Shown here: positions 22,191 through 32,842 of the stretch, one piece after another
Layout: every line of letters begins with the position of its first letter
Numbering within the stretch: position 1 is the stretch's first letter
Assembly (NCBI GenBank): GCA_023375785.1
Contig: SZWC01023257.1
Span: 1 to 37,244, forward strand
Source of the DNA: Penium margaritaceum
Taxonomy: Eukaryota > Streptophyta > Zygnematophyceae > Desmidiales > Peniaceae
Length of the DNA: 37,244 bases
Reading direction: 5' to 3'
The notes under the pieces: model-generated
What the model was told of the DNA's origin: nothing
The model's input: only the letters and a program-made list of their open reading frames with translations
The model's database searches: none
Program-made: the position numbers and the translations under genes

Positions 22191-22301
22191 GTGCAAGGTA
22201 GTGCATGTGAGTACATGTAAGTACACGTAAGCACATGTAAGTGTGTGTAAGTATGTGTAAGTGTGTGTAAGTGGGTGCAGGTGCTTGCAAGTACAAGTAA
22301 G
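22191..22301 (+). repeat. GCAAGGTAG plus C1 palindrome module, copy 2
   Basis: GTGCAAGGTAGTGCATGTGA (22191) and GTGGGTGCAGGTGCTTGCAAG...TACAAG (22271-22301), 80 bases apart as in 20148-20258. Confidence 0.8.
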
Positions 22302-22542
22302 TGCGTGTATGTACGTGTAAGTGCATGTAAGTTTGTGTAAGTGCATGTAAGTACTTGTAAGTGCATGTAAGTATGTGTAAGTGTGTGTGCCAACTTGTAA
22401 GTGTGTGTAAGTACGTGTAAGTGTGTATAAGTACATGTAAGTACGTGTGAGTGTGTGTAAGTGCATGAAAATACATGTAAGCAAATGTAAGTTCGTGTAA
22501 GTGCGTGTAAGTGTGTGAAAGTGCGTGTAAATGCGTGTAAGT

Positions 22543-22835
22543 GTGGTTTAAGTTCGTGTATGTGCGTGTAAGTGCATGTAAGTACGTGTACATGCGTGTA
22601 AGTACATGTGAATGCGTGGAAGTGTGTGTAAGTACGTGTAAGTTCAGTTCAAGTACGTGTAAGTTCGTGTAAGTTCCTGTAATTGTGTGTAAGTGCGTGT
22701 AAGTGCGTCAAAGTGAGTGTAAGTGCGTGTAGGTGCGTGTAAGTGCGTGTAAGTGCGTGCAAGTGCTTACAAGTACGTGTAAGTGCGTGTAAATTCAGTT
22801 TAAGTGCATGTAAGTGCGTGTAAGTTCAGTTTAAG
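22543..22835 (+). repeat. Core signature block, complete
   Basis: GTGGTTTAAG (22543), GTTCAGTTCAAG (22642), ATTCAGTTTAAG (22793) and GTTCAGTTTAAG (22824): spacings 99, 151, 31. The interval is one decamer shorter than in the 161 class. Confidence 0.85.
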
Positions 22836-23668
22836 TGCGTTTATGTTCGTGTAAGTTTGGGTAAGTACGCGTAAGTGTGTTTATGTGTGTAAGTACGTGT
22901 AAGTATGATTAAGTATGTGTTAGTGCATGTTAGTGTGTGTAAGAGTGTGTAAGTGCGTGTAAGTGCGTGGAAGTGTGTGTAGGTGCATGTATGTGCGTGT
23001 AAGTGTGTGTAATTGTGTGTAAGTACGTGTACGTTTATGTAAGTGTGTGTATGTTCGTGTGAATACGAGTAACTGCGTGTAAGTGCGTGTAAGTACGTGT
23101 AAGTATGTATAAGTACGTGTAAGTGCGTGTAAGTGCATGTACGTTTGTGTAAGTGTGTGTAAGTGCGTCGTAGTACGTGTAAATGCGTGTAAGTCCGAAT
23201 AGATGCGTGTAAGTACATGTAAGTGCGTGTAAGTTTGTGCAAGTGCATGTAAGTGCATGTAAGTGCATGTAAGTACGTATAAGTACGTGTCAGTGTGTGT
23301 ACGTATGTGTACGTTCGTATAAGTGTTGGTAAGTGTGTGTAAGTGTGTGTAATTGCGCGTAAGTGTGTGTAAGTGTGTGTAAGTGTATGTAAGTGTGTGT
23401 AAGTGTAAGTGCGTGTATGTACATGTAAGTGTGTATAAGTGCGTGTAAGTTTGTGTAAGTGCGTGTAAGTGCATGTTAGTGCGTGTAAGTGCATGTAAGT
23501 ACGTGTCAGTGCGTATAAGTACGTATAAGTGCATGTAAGTGTATGTAAGTGCGTGTGATTGTGTGTAATATCGCACAAGTACGTGTAAGTGCGTGTACGT
23601 TCGTGTAAGTGTGTCTAAGTGCGTGTAATTGCATGTAAGTGTGTAGAAGTGTGTGTAAGTGTGTGTAA

Positions 23669-23699
23669 GTGGGTGTAAGTGCTTGCAAGTGCAAGTAAG
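23669..23699 (+). repeat. C1 palindrome unit, intact
   Basis: GTGGGTGTAAGTGCTTGCAAGTGCAAG matches 20228 exactly, with both 6-base arms intact. Confidence 0.75.
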
Positions 23700-23930
23700 T
23701 GTGTGTAAAAACGTGTAAGTGCGTGTAAGTCCATGTAAGTATGTGTAAGTGTGTGAAAGTTCATGTAAGTGCGTGTAAATACGTGTAAGTTCATGTGAGT
23801 GTGTGTCATTGCGTGTAACTACGTGTAAGTGCGTGTTAGTGTGTGTAAGTAAGTGTAAATGCATGTAGGAAAATGTAAGTTCGTGTAAGTGCGTGTAAGT
23901 GCGTGTAAGTGCCTGTAAGTGTGTGTAAGT

Positions 23931-23940
23931 GCGGTTTAAA
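23931..23940 (+). repeat. Lone GCGGTTTAAA core unit
   Basis: It resembles 20529: the first signature element is present, the later ones are missing, and a copy of the 1.7-kb series follows. Confidence 0.6.
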
Positions 23941-24164
23941 TTCGTGTAAGTGCGTATTAGTACATGTAAGTATGTGTAAGTGTGTGTAAGTACGTGTAAG
24001 TGTGTGTAAGTACGTGTAAGTTCGTGTACGTTTGTGTAATTGTGTGTAAGTGCGTTTAAGTGTGTGTAAGTACGTGTAAGTGTGTGTAAGTGCGTGTAAG
24101 TGCGTGTAAGTGCGTGTAAGCATGTGTAAGTGCATGTTAGTGCATGTAAATACGTGTACGTTTT

Positions 24165-24490
24165 CTGTAATTGCGTGAAAGTGCGTGTAAGTGCGTGTTA
24201 GGGTGTGTAAATGAGTGTATGTAGTATAAGTGCGTGTAAGTGGGTATAAGTGCATGTAAGTGCGTGTGAGGGTGTGTAGGTTGGTGTAAGTTCGTGTAAG
24301 TGTGTGTAAGTTCGAGTTAGTGCATGTAAGTGTGTGTAAGTGCGTGTACATGCGTGTACGTTTGTGTAGGAGCATGTAGGAGTGTGTAGGTGCGTGTAAG
24401 TGCGTGTAAGTACGTGCAAGTGCGTGTAAGAGCGTGTTAGTGCGTGTAAGTTCATGTAAATGCATGTTAGTGCGTGTAAGTTTGTGTAAG
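24165..24490 (+). repeat. 1.7-kb series, copy 4
   Basis: TATGTAG (24218), TAGGAGCATGTAGGAGTGTG (24366, 148 bases later), TACGTGCAAGTGCG, and TTCATGTAAATGCATG. It lies 3,353 bases after copy 3, close to twice the 1.7-kb period, so one copy between them may have been lost or overwritten. The TTTTCTG at 24162-24168 is a local T-rich oddity. Confidence 0.75.
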
Positions 24491-25049
24491 TGCGTGTAAG
24501 TGTGTGTACGTTTGTGTGAATATGTGTAAGTGCATGTAAGTGTGTGTAAGTGCGTGTAAGCTTGTGTAAATGTGTGCAAGTGCATGTAAGTGCGTGTACG
24601 TGCGTGTAAGTATGTGTAAGTGCGTTAAAGTACGTGTAAGTGTGTGTAAGTGTGTGTAAGTGTGTGCAAGTGTGTGCAAGTGCGTGTAACTGCATGTAAG
24701 TGCGTGTAAGTGCGTGTTAGTGCGAGTAAGTGCGTATAAGTGCGTGTAAGTGCGTGTCAGTGCGTGTAAGTTCGTATAAGTACATGTAAGTACGTGTAAG
24801 TGCGTGTAAGTACGTGTAAGTACGTGTAAGTACGTGTGAGTGCAAGTAAGTGCGTGTAAGTACGTGTAAGTGCATGTAATCACGTGTAAGTGCTTGTAAG
24901 TGCGTGTAAGTGCATGTAAGTGCGTGTAAGTGTGTGTATGTACATGTGAGTGCGTGTAAGTGCGTGTAAGTGTGTGTAAGTGTGTATAGGTACGTGTAAG
25001 TGTATGTAAGTGCGTGCAAGTGCGTTTAAGTGCGTGTACGTGTGTGTAA

Positions 25050-25092
25050 GATCCGTTTAAGTGTGTGTAAGTGCGTGTAAGTTCAGTTTAAG
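25050..25092 (+). repeat. 31-bp pair of 11-base core units
   Basis: GATCCGTTTAAG (25050) and GTTCAGTTTAAG (25081) match the second half of the 21589-21891 block. The first half is missing. Confidence 0.75.
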
Positions 25093-25161
25093 TGCGTGTA
25101 AATACGTGTAAGTACATGTTAGTACGTGTATGTGCGTGTATGTGCGTGAAAGTGTGTATAA

Positions 25162-25193
25162 GTGGGTGTAAGTGCTTGCAAGTACAAGCAAGT
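25162..25193 (+). repeat. C1 palindrome unit
   Basis: GTGGGTGTAAGTGCTTGCAAGTACAAGCAAG, with a right-arm substitution (TACAAG), as at 22271. Confidence 0.7.
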
Positions 25194-26071
25194 ACGTGTA
25201 GATACGTGTAAGTGCGTGTAAGTACGTGTAAGTGCGTATAAGTTTGTGTAAGTGCATGCAAGTGCGTGTAAGTGTGTGTAAGTGTGTGAAAGTGCGTGTA
25301 AGTGCATGTAAGTGCGTGCAAGTTTGCGTAAGCATGTGTATGTGCATGTAAGTGCATGTAAGTGCATGTAAGTGCGTGTAAGTACATGTGAGTACATATA
25401 AGTGCGTGTTAGTGCGCATAAATGTGTGTCAATGCGTGTAAGTGCGTGTAATTTGGTGTAATTACGGGTACGTGTGTGTATGTACGTGTAAGTGCGTGTA
25501 GTTGTGTGTAAGTGTGTGTAAGTGCATGTAAGTGCGTATGAGTGTGTGTAAATGCGTGTTAGTGCGTGTACGTGCGTGTAAGTATGTGTAAGTGTGTGTA
25601 CGTATGTGTAAGTTTGTGTAAGTACGTGTAAGTGTGTGTAAGTGCGTGTAAGTGTGTGTAAGTGTGTATGAGTGCGTGTTCGTGGGTGTAAGTGTGTGTA
25701 AGTTTGTATAGGTGTATGTAAGTGTGTGGTAGTACGTGTAAGTGCGTGTAAGTGTGTGTAAGTCCGTGTAGGTACGTGTAAGTGCGTGTATGTGCGTGTA
25801 AGTGCATGTAGGTACGTGTAAGTGCGTGTAAGTGCGTGTAAGTGCGTGTAAATGTGTACAAGTGCATATAACTGCGTGTAAGCTCGTGTAAGTACGTGTA
25901 AGTGTGTGTATGTTTGTGTAAGTATGTGTAAGTGCGTGTAATTGCGTGTAAGTGCGTGTAAGTGCATGTAAGTGCGTGTAAGTTTGTGTAAGTGCGTGTT
26001 GGTGCATGTAAGTGCGTGTTAGTGCGTGCAAGTGCGTGTAAGTGCATATAAGTGCGTGTAACTGCGTATAA

Positions 26072-26083
26072 GTTCAGTTTAAG
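26072..26083 (+). repeat. Isolated 11-base core unit
   Basis: GTTCAGTTTAAG, exact, with no partner at 31 bases. Confidence 0.6.
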
Positions 26084-26670
26084 TGCGTGTAAGTGTGTGT
26101 AAGTTCTTGTAAAGTCGTGTAAGTGCGTGTAGGTGCATTTAAGTGCTTGTAAGTACGTGTAAGTGCGTGTTAGTGTGTGCTAGTGTGTGTTACTGTGTGG
26201 AATTGTGAGTTAGTGCATGTAAGTGCGTGCAAGTGCGTGTAAGTGTGTGTAAGTGCATGTAAGTGCGTGTAAGTACGTGTATGTGTGTGTAAGTGCGGAT
26301 ATGTGCGTGTAGGTATGTGTAGGTGCGTGTAGGTGCATGTAAGTGCATGTTAGTGCGTGTAAGTAGGTGTAAGTGTGTGTAAGTGTGAGTAGCTACGTGT
26401 TAGTGTGTGTAAGTGCGTTTAAGTACGTGTAAGTGCATGTAGGTGCGTGTAAGTGCGTGTAAGTACGTGAAAGTTTTTGCAAGTGCGTGTAAGTACGTGT
26501 AAGTGCGTGTAAGTGTATGTAATTGCGGGTAAGTTTGTATAAGTACATGTAAGTGCGTGTAACTATGTGTACGTGCGTGTAAGTTCACGTAAGTGCATGT
26601 AAGTACGTATACGTTTGTCTAAGTGTGTGTAAGTGTGTAATTGCGTGTAGGTGTGTGTAAGTGCGTGTAA

Positions 26671-26682
26671 GTTCAGTTTAAG
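26671..26682 (+). repeat. Isolated 11-base core unit
   Basis: GTTCAGTTTAAG, exact, 599 bases after the previous one, with no partner at 31 bases. Confidence 0.6.
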
Positions 26683-27001
26683 TACGTGTACGTTTGTATA
26701 AGTACGTGTAAGGATGTTTAAGTAAGTGTAAGTACGTGTAATTGTGTGTAAGTGCGTGTTAGTACGTGTTAGTGCATGTAAGTGTGAGTAAGTGCATGTT
26801 AGTGCATATAAGTGCGTGTAAGTGTGTGTAAGTGAATGTTAGTGCATGTAAGTGCGTGTAAGTGCTTATAAGTGCCTATAAGTGCGTGTAAGTACGTGTA
26901 AGTATGTGTAAGTATGTGTAAGTACAAGTAAGTGCGTGTAGGTACGTGTAAGTATATGTGAGTACGTGTAAGTGCGTGTAAGTTCGTGTAAGTGTGTGTA
27001 A

Positions 27002-27034
27002 GTGGATGTAAGTGCTTGCAAGTGCAACAAAAGT
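27002..27034 (+). repeat. C1 palindrome unit
   Basis: GTGGATGTAAGTGCTTGCAAGTGCAACAAAAG. The left arm is intact and the right arm is TGCAAC. GTGTGCCAATGCG follows at about 27207. Confidence 0.65.
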
Positions 27035-27824
27035 GTGTGTAAGTACGTAAAAGTGCGTGTAAGTGCTTGGAAGTGTGTGTAAGTACGTGTAAGTGCGTGT
27101 AAGTGCTTGTAAGTGTGTGTAAGTGTGTGTAAGTCCGTGTAAGTGTGTATAAGTGTGTGTAAGGGTGTGTGAGTGCGTGTAAGTACGTAGAAGTTTGTGT
27201 AAGTGCGTGAAAGTGTGTGCCAATGCGTGTAAGTGCGTGTAAGTTTGTGTAAGTGCATGTAAGTACGTACAAGTGCGTGTAAGTGCTTGTAAGTGCGTGT
27301 AAGTGCGTGTAAGTGTGTCTAAGTGCATGTAAGTATGTGTAGGAGCCTGTATGTGCGTATAAGTACGTGTAAATATGTGCAAGTGTGTATAAGTGCGTGT
27401 AAGTGTGTGCACATTTGTTTAAGTGCGTGTAAGTGCGTGTAAGTTTGTGTAAGTAGGTGTAAGTTTGTGCCAGTGCGTGTAAGTGCATGTAAGTGCGTTT
27501 AAGTGCGTTGAAGTACATGTAAGTGCGTGTAAGTGTGTATACATGTGTGTAAGTGAATGTAAGTACGTATAAGTATGTGTAACTGCGTGTAAGCGTGTGT
27601 AAGTTTGTTTAAGTGTGTTTAAGTGCATGTACATTCGTGCAAGTGCGTGTAAGTGCATGTAAGTGCGTGTAAGTGCGTGTAGGTGCGTGTAAGTGCGTGT
27701 ACGTGCGTGTTAGTGCGTGTAAGTTCGTGTCAGTGCGAGTAAGTGTGAGTAAATGCGTGTAAGTAAATGTAAGTTTGTGTAGGTGCATGTAAGTGTGTGT
27801 AAGTATGTGTAAGTGTGTGTAGGT

Positions 27825-28137
27825 GCGGTTTGAGTTTGTGTTAGTGCGTGTAAGTGCATGTAAGTACGTGTAAGTGCATATAAGTACGTGTAAGTGGGTG
27901 GAAGTTGGTGTAAGTGCATGTAAGTTCAGTTTAAGTAGATGTAAGTTCGTGTAATTTTGTGTAATTGCGTGTAAGTGCGTGTAAGTACATTGAAGCGCAT
28001 GTAAGTGCGTGTAAGTGCGTGTATGTGCATGTAGGTGCGTGTAAGTATGTGTAAGTGCGTGCAAGTGCGTGTAAGTTTGTGTAAGTGTGTGTAAGTTCAG
28101 TTAAAGTGCGTGTAAGTGCGTGTAAGTTCAGTTTGAG
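27825..28137 (+). repeat. Core signature block, complete, last copy
   Basis: GCGGTTTGAG (27825), GTTCAGTTTAAG (27924), GTTCAGTTAAAG (28095) and GTTCAGTTTGAG (28126): spacings 99, 171, 31. The interval is one decamer longer than the 161 class. Confidence 0.85.
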
Positions 28138-29336
28138 TGCGTGTAAGTCTGTGTAAGTTTGTGGAAGTGCGTGTAAGAGTGTTCAAGTGCATGTAAGTGC
28201 GTGTAAGCGTGTGTAAGTGTGTGAAAGTGCATGGAAGTGCATGTAAGTGCGTGTGAGTACATATAAGTACGTGTAAGTGCTTGTAAGTGTGTGTAAGTGT
28301 GTATACGTGCATGTAAGAGTGTGTGAGTGTGTGTAAGTGCGTGTATGTCCATGTAAGCACGTGTAATTGTGTGAAAGTGCGTATAAGTGCGTGTAAGTGT
28401 GTGTAAGTGCCTATAAGTGCGTCTAAGTATCGGTAAGTACGTGTAAGTGCGTGTAAGGGTGTGTAAGTGCGTGTAAGTGCGTGTTGGTGCGTGTCAATGC
28501 GAGTAAGTGCGTGTAAGTTTATGTAAGTTTGGGTAAGTGCGTGTAGGCCCATGTAAGTGCATGGAAGTGCGTGTAAGTGTGTGTAAGTTCGTGTAAGTGT
28601 ATGTAGTTGTGTGGTAGTGCGTGTAAGTGCATTTGAGTACGTGTAAGTCCGTGTAGGTGCGTGTAAGTGTGTGTAAGTGCGTGTAAGTTTGTGCAAGTGC
28701 ATGTTATTGCGTGTAAGTGCATGTAAGTGCTTGTAAGTGTGTGAGTGCATCTAAGTATGTGTAAGTTTGTGTGATTGTGGGTAAGTACGTTTAAGTGCGT
28801 GTAAGTGCGTGTAAGTGTGTATAAGTGCATGTAAGTGCGTGTATGTGTAAGTGCGTGTATGTACGTGTAAGTGCGTTTAAGTGTGTCTACCTTCGTGTAA
28901 GTGCATGTAAGTGGGTGTAAGTGCATGTAGGTGCGTGTAAGTGTGTGTAAGTGTGTGTAAGTGCGTGTTTGTATGTGGAAGTGCGTGTAAGTTTGTTTAT
29001 GTATGGGTAAGTGCGTGTAAGTGCGTGTAAGTGTGTGTAAGTGCGTGAAAGTGTGTGTAAGTACGTGTAAGTGTGTGTAAGTGTAAGTGTGTGTAAGTTT
29101 GCGTAAGTGCATGTAATTGCGTATAAGTGCGTGGAAGTGCATGTAAGTGCGTGTAAGTGCGTGTAAGTGCGTGTAAGTACGTGTAAGAATGTGTAAGTGC
29201 GTATAAGTACGTGTAAGTATGTGTAAGTGCGTGTAAGTGCATATAAGTTTGTAGAGGTGTCTGGAAGTGCATGTACGTTTGTCTAAGTGTGTGTAAGTGC
29301 GTGTCATTACGTGTAGGTAAGTGTAAGTACGTGTAA

Positions 29337-29348
29337 GTTCAGTTGAAG
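29337..29348 (+). repeat. Last 11-base core unit
   Basis: GTTCAGTTGAAG is the rightmost member of this marker family that I could find. None is seen between here and the window end. Confidence 0.6.
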
Positions 29349-29630
29349 TACGTGTAAGTTCGTATAATTTGTGTAAGTACGTGGAAGTGTGTTTAAGTGT
29401 GTGTTAGTGCGTGTAAGTGCGTGGTAGTGCGTGTTAGTGTGTGTTAGTGCGTGTAAGTATGTGTAAGTGCATGTAAATGCGTGTAAGTGCGTGTAAGTGT
29501 GTGTAAGTGCATGTAAGTGCGTGTAAGTACGTGTAAGTGCCTCTAAGTGCATGTAAGTACGTTTAAGTACGTGTAAGTGCGTGTAAGTGCAAGTAAGTGT
29601 GTGCAAGTATGTGTAAGTACATGTAAATAC

Positions 29631-29657
29631 GTGCAAGTACTTGCAAGGGCAAGAAAG
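29631..29657 (+). repeat. C1 palindrome unit at the core's right edge
   Basis: GTGCAAGTACTTGCAAGGGCAAGAAAG. GTGTGCCAATGCG (about 29749) and TATGTAG (29824) follow, the same order as at 15646-15869. Confidence 0.6.
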
Positions 29658-30756
29658 TGCGTGTAAGTACGTGTAAGTGCGTGTAAGTGCTTGTAAGTGT
29701 GTGTAAGTGCGTGTAAGTACGTGTACGTTTGTGTAATTGGGTGAAAGTGTGTGCCAATGCGTGTAAGTGTGTGTAAGCTTGTGTTATTTTGTGTAAGTGC
29801 GTGTAAGTGCGTGTACGTGCGTGTATGTAGTGTAAGTGTGTGTAAGTGCAAGCATGTGCGTGTAAATGCGTGAAAGTGCGTGTAAGTGCGTGTAAGTGCG
29901 TGTAGGTTCATGCAAGTTCATGTAAGTGCGTGTAAGTATGTGTAAGTGCGTGAAAGTACATGTAAGTGCGTGTAAGTGCGTGTAAGTACGTGTAAGTGCG
30001 TGTAAGTGTGTGTAGGAGCATATAGTTGCATGTAAGTGCGTGTAAGTATGTGGAAGTGCGTGTAAGTGCGCGTAAGTACGTGTACGTTTGTGTTATTGCG
30101 TGTAAGTACGTGTACGTTTGTGTAGGTGCGTGTAAGTTTGTGTAAGTGCATGTGAATGCATGTAACTGCGTGTAAGTGCGTGTAAGTGTGTGTAAGAGCG
30201 TGTAAGTGCGTGTACGTGTGTGTAAGTGCGTGTAAGGGCGTGTAAGTACATGTACTTATGTGTAAGCATGTGTAAGTTTGTGAAAGTGCGTGTAAGTGTG
30301 TATACGTTTGTGTAAGTGCATGTAAGTGCGTGTATGTGTGTGTAAGTGTGTGTAAGTACATGTAAGTTCGTGTAAGTGCGTTCAAGTGCATGTACGCGCG
30401 TGTAAGTGCGTGTAAGTGCCTGTAAGTTTGTGTTAGTCCATGTAAGTGCATGTAAGGCCGTGTAAGTGTGCGTAAGTGCACATAAATGCATTTAAGTGCG
30501 TATAAGTGTGTGTAAGTGTGTGTAAGTGCATGTAAGTATGTGTAAGTGCGTGTAAGTGCATGTAGGTGCGTGTAAGTGCGTGAAGGTGCGTTTGAATTTG
30601 TGTAATTGCATTTAAGTACGCATAAGTGCGTTTAAGTGTGTGTAATTGCGTGTGAGTTTGTGTACGTGCGTGTAAGTGCGTGTAAGTGCGTGGAAGTGCG
30701 TGTAGGTGCATGTAAGTGCGTGTAAGTGCGTGTATGTGCATCTAAGTGTGTGTAAG

Positions 30757-30950
30757 TGCGTGGAAGAGCGTGTAAGTGCGTGTAAGTTCACGAAATAGCG
30801 TGTTAGTGCATGCAAGTGCGTGTAAGATTGTGCAAGTGCGTGTAGATGTGTGTAAGTGTGTGTAAGTGCGTGTTAGTGCGTGTAAGTGTGTGTAAGTGCG
30901 TGTAAGTGAGTGTAAGTGCGTGCAAGTGTACATAAGTGTATGTTAGTGCG
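30757..30950 (+). repeat. F-type higher-order marker, copy 4
   Basis: F1 (GGAAGAGCGTGTAAG, one unit, TTCACGAAATAGCG, TGTTAG) is at 30762-30806. F2 (TGTACATAAG then TGTATGTTAG) is at 30927-30946. It shares the TGTATGTTAG ending with copy 5, 1.9 kb further on. Confidence 0.7.
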
Positions 30951-32649
30951 TGTAAGTGTATGAAAGTGCGTGTAAGTGTGTGTAAGTATGTGTAAGAGCA
31001 TGTAAGTGTGTTTAAGTGCGTGTAAGTGCGTGTAAGTACGTGTAAGTACGTGTGAGTATGTGTAAGTGTGTGTAAGTGCGTATAAGTGCGTGGAAGTGTG
31101 ACCAAGTGCATGTAAGTGCGTGTAAATGTATGTAAGTTTGTGTAGGTGCATGTAAGTGCGTGTAAGTGTGTGTATGTGCATGTAAGTGCGTGTGAGCGTA
31201 AGTGTGTGTAAGTACTTGTTAGTGCGTGTAAGTGTATTTAAGTACGTGTAAATGCGTGCAAGTGCGTGTAAGTACGTGAAAGTTTGTGGAAGTGCATTTC
31301 ATTATGTGTAAGTGCGTGTAAGTGTGTGCAAGTGCGTGTAAGTGCGTGTAATTATGTGTAAGTGCATGTAAGCACGTGTAAGTTTGTGTAAGTAGGTGTA
31401 AGTACGTGTAAGTGTGTGTAAGTGAGTGTAAGTGTGTGTAAGTTTGTGTAAGTGCGTGTAAGTGTGCGTAGGTGCATATGAGTACGTGTAAGTACGTGTG
31501 AGTGCGTGTAAGTGCGTGTAAGTGCATGTACGATCGTGTAAGTACGTCTAAGTGCATATATGTTTGCGTAAGTGCGTGTAAGTGCATGAAAGTACTTGTA
31601 AGTGTGTGTAAGTGTGTGTAAGTGCATGTAAGTGCGTGTATGTGCGTGTATGTGCGTGTATGTTTGTGTAATTGCATGTACATTCGTGTAAGTGTGTGGA
31701 AGTCTGTGTAATTTTGTGTAAGTGCATGTAAGTTCATGTAAGTGCATGTATGTGCGTGTAAGTGCATGTAAGTGTGTGTAAGTGTGTAGAAGTGTGTGTA
31801 AGTGCGTGTAAGAACGTGTAAGTATGTGTAAGAGCATATACGTTTGTGTAAGTGCGTGTCAGTGTGTGAAATCGCTTTTATGTGCTTATGTTTGCGTATA
31901 AGTGCGTATAAGTGGGTGTATGTGCGTGTATGTGCATGTAAGTTCATATAAGTGCGTGTAAGTGCATGTAAGTGCATGTAAACATGTGTGTGCGTAAGTG
32001 TGTGTAAGTTTGTGTAAGTGCGTGTAAGTGCATGTAAGTACGTGTAAAATCGTGCAAGTGCGTGTAAGTGAGTGTCAGTATGTGTAAGTCCGTGTAAGTT
32101 TGTGTAAGTGCGTGTAAGTTTGTGCAAGTGTGAATAAGTGCGTGGAAGTGTGTGTAAGCACGTGTAAGTGCATGTAAGTACGTGTCAGTGCGTGTACGTT
32201 CATGTAAGTGTGTGTAAGTGTGTGTAAGTGCGTGTAAGTACGTGTAAGTTTGAATAAGTGGGTGTAAGTGCGTGTAAGTGCGTGTAAGTACGTGTAAGTT
32301 CCTGTTAGTGCGTGTAATTCATGTAAGTGTGTGTAAGTTTGTGTAAGTGCATGTACATGCGTGTAAGTGCGTGAAAGTGTGTGTAAGTGTGTGTAAGTAT
32401 GTGTAAGTGCATGTAAGTTTGTGTAGTGTGTGTGTAAGTGCGTGTTAGTGCATGTAGGTGCGTGTAAGTGTGTGAAGGTGCATTTAAACTCGTGAAAATG
32501 CGTGTAAGCTCGTGTAAGCGCGTGTAAGTGTAAGTAAGTGTGTGTAAGTTTGTGTACGTGCTTGTAAGTGCGTGCAAATGCGTGGAAGTGCATGTAAGTG
32601 CATGTAAGTGCGTGTAAGTTTGTGTACGTGCGTCTAAGTACGTGTAAGT

Positions 32650-32842
32650 GAGTGGAAGAGCGTGTAAGTGCGTTTAAGTTTATGGAAGTGCGTGTTAGTG
32701 CATGCAAGTGCGTGTAAGTTTGTGTAAGTACGTGTAAATGTGTGTAAGTGTGTGTAAGTGCGTGTTAGTGCGTTTAAGTGTGTGTAAGTACGTGTACCTG
32801 AGTGTAAGTACGTGCAAGTGTGCATAAGTGTATGTTAGTGCG
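32650..32842 (+). repeat. F-type higher-order marker, copy 5
   Basis: F1 (GGAAGAGCGTGTAAG, one unit, TTTATGGAAG, TGCGTGTTAG) is at 32653-32700. F2 (TGTGCATAAG then TGTATGTTAG) is at 32819-32838. Copies 4 and 5 also share the GCATGCAAGTGCG unit right after F1. Confidence 0.7.

Larger units (their letters stand above)
7945..29660 (+). repeat. Core domain of the array (C-type higher-order repeats)
   Basis: These are decamers of the same unit carrying a separate set of rare variants: the 11-base unit GTTCAGTTTAA and relatives (about 40 occurrences from 8954 to 29348), GCGGTTTAAG (from 8855 to 27834), a CTTGCAAGTGCAAG palindrome (7945 to 29657), and TATGTAG. These markers recur with fixed internal spacings, which shows that the domain grew by copying segments of 0.9-2.3 kb, not only by slippage of single decamers. 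The N gap lies inside this domain. The edges are set by the outermost markers and are approximate. No gene is visible. Confidence 0.7.
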
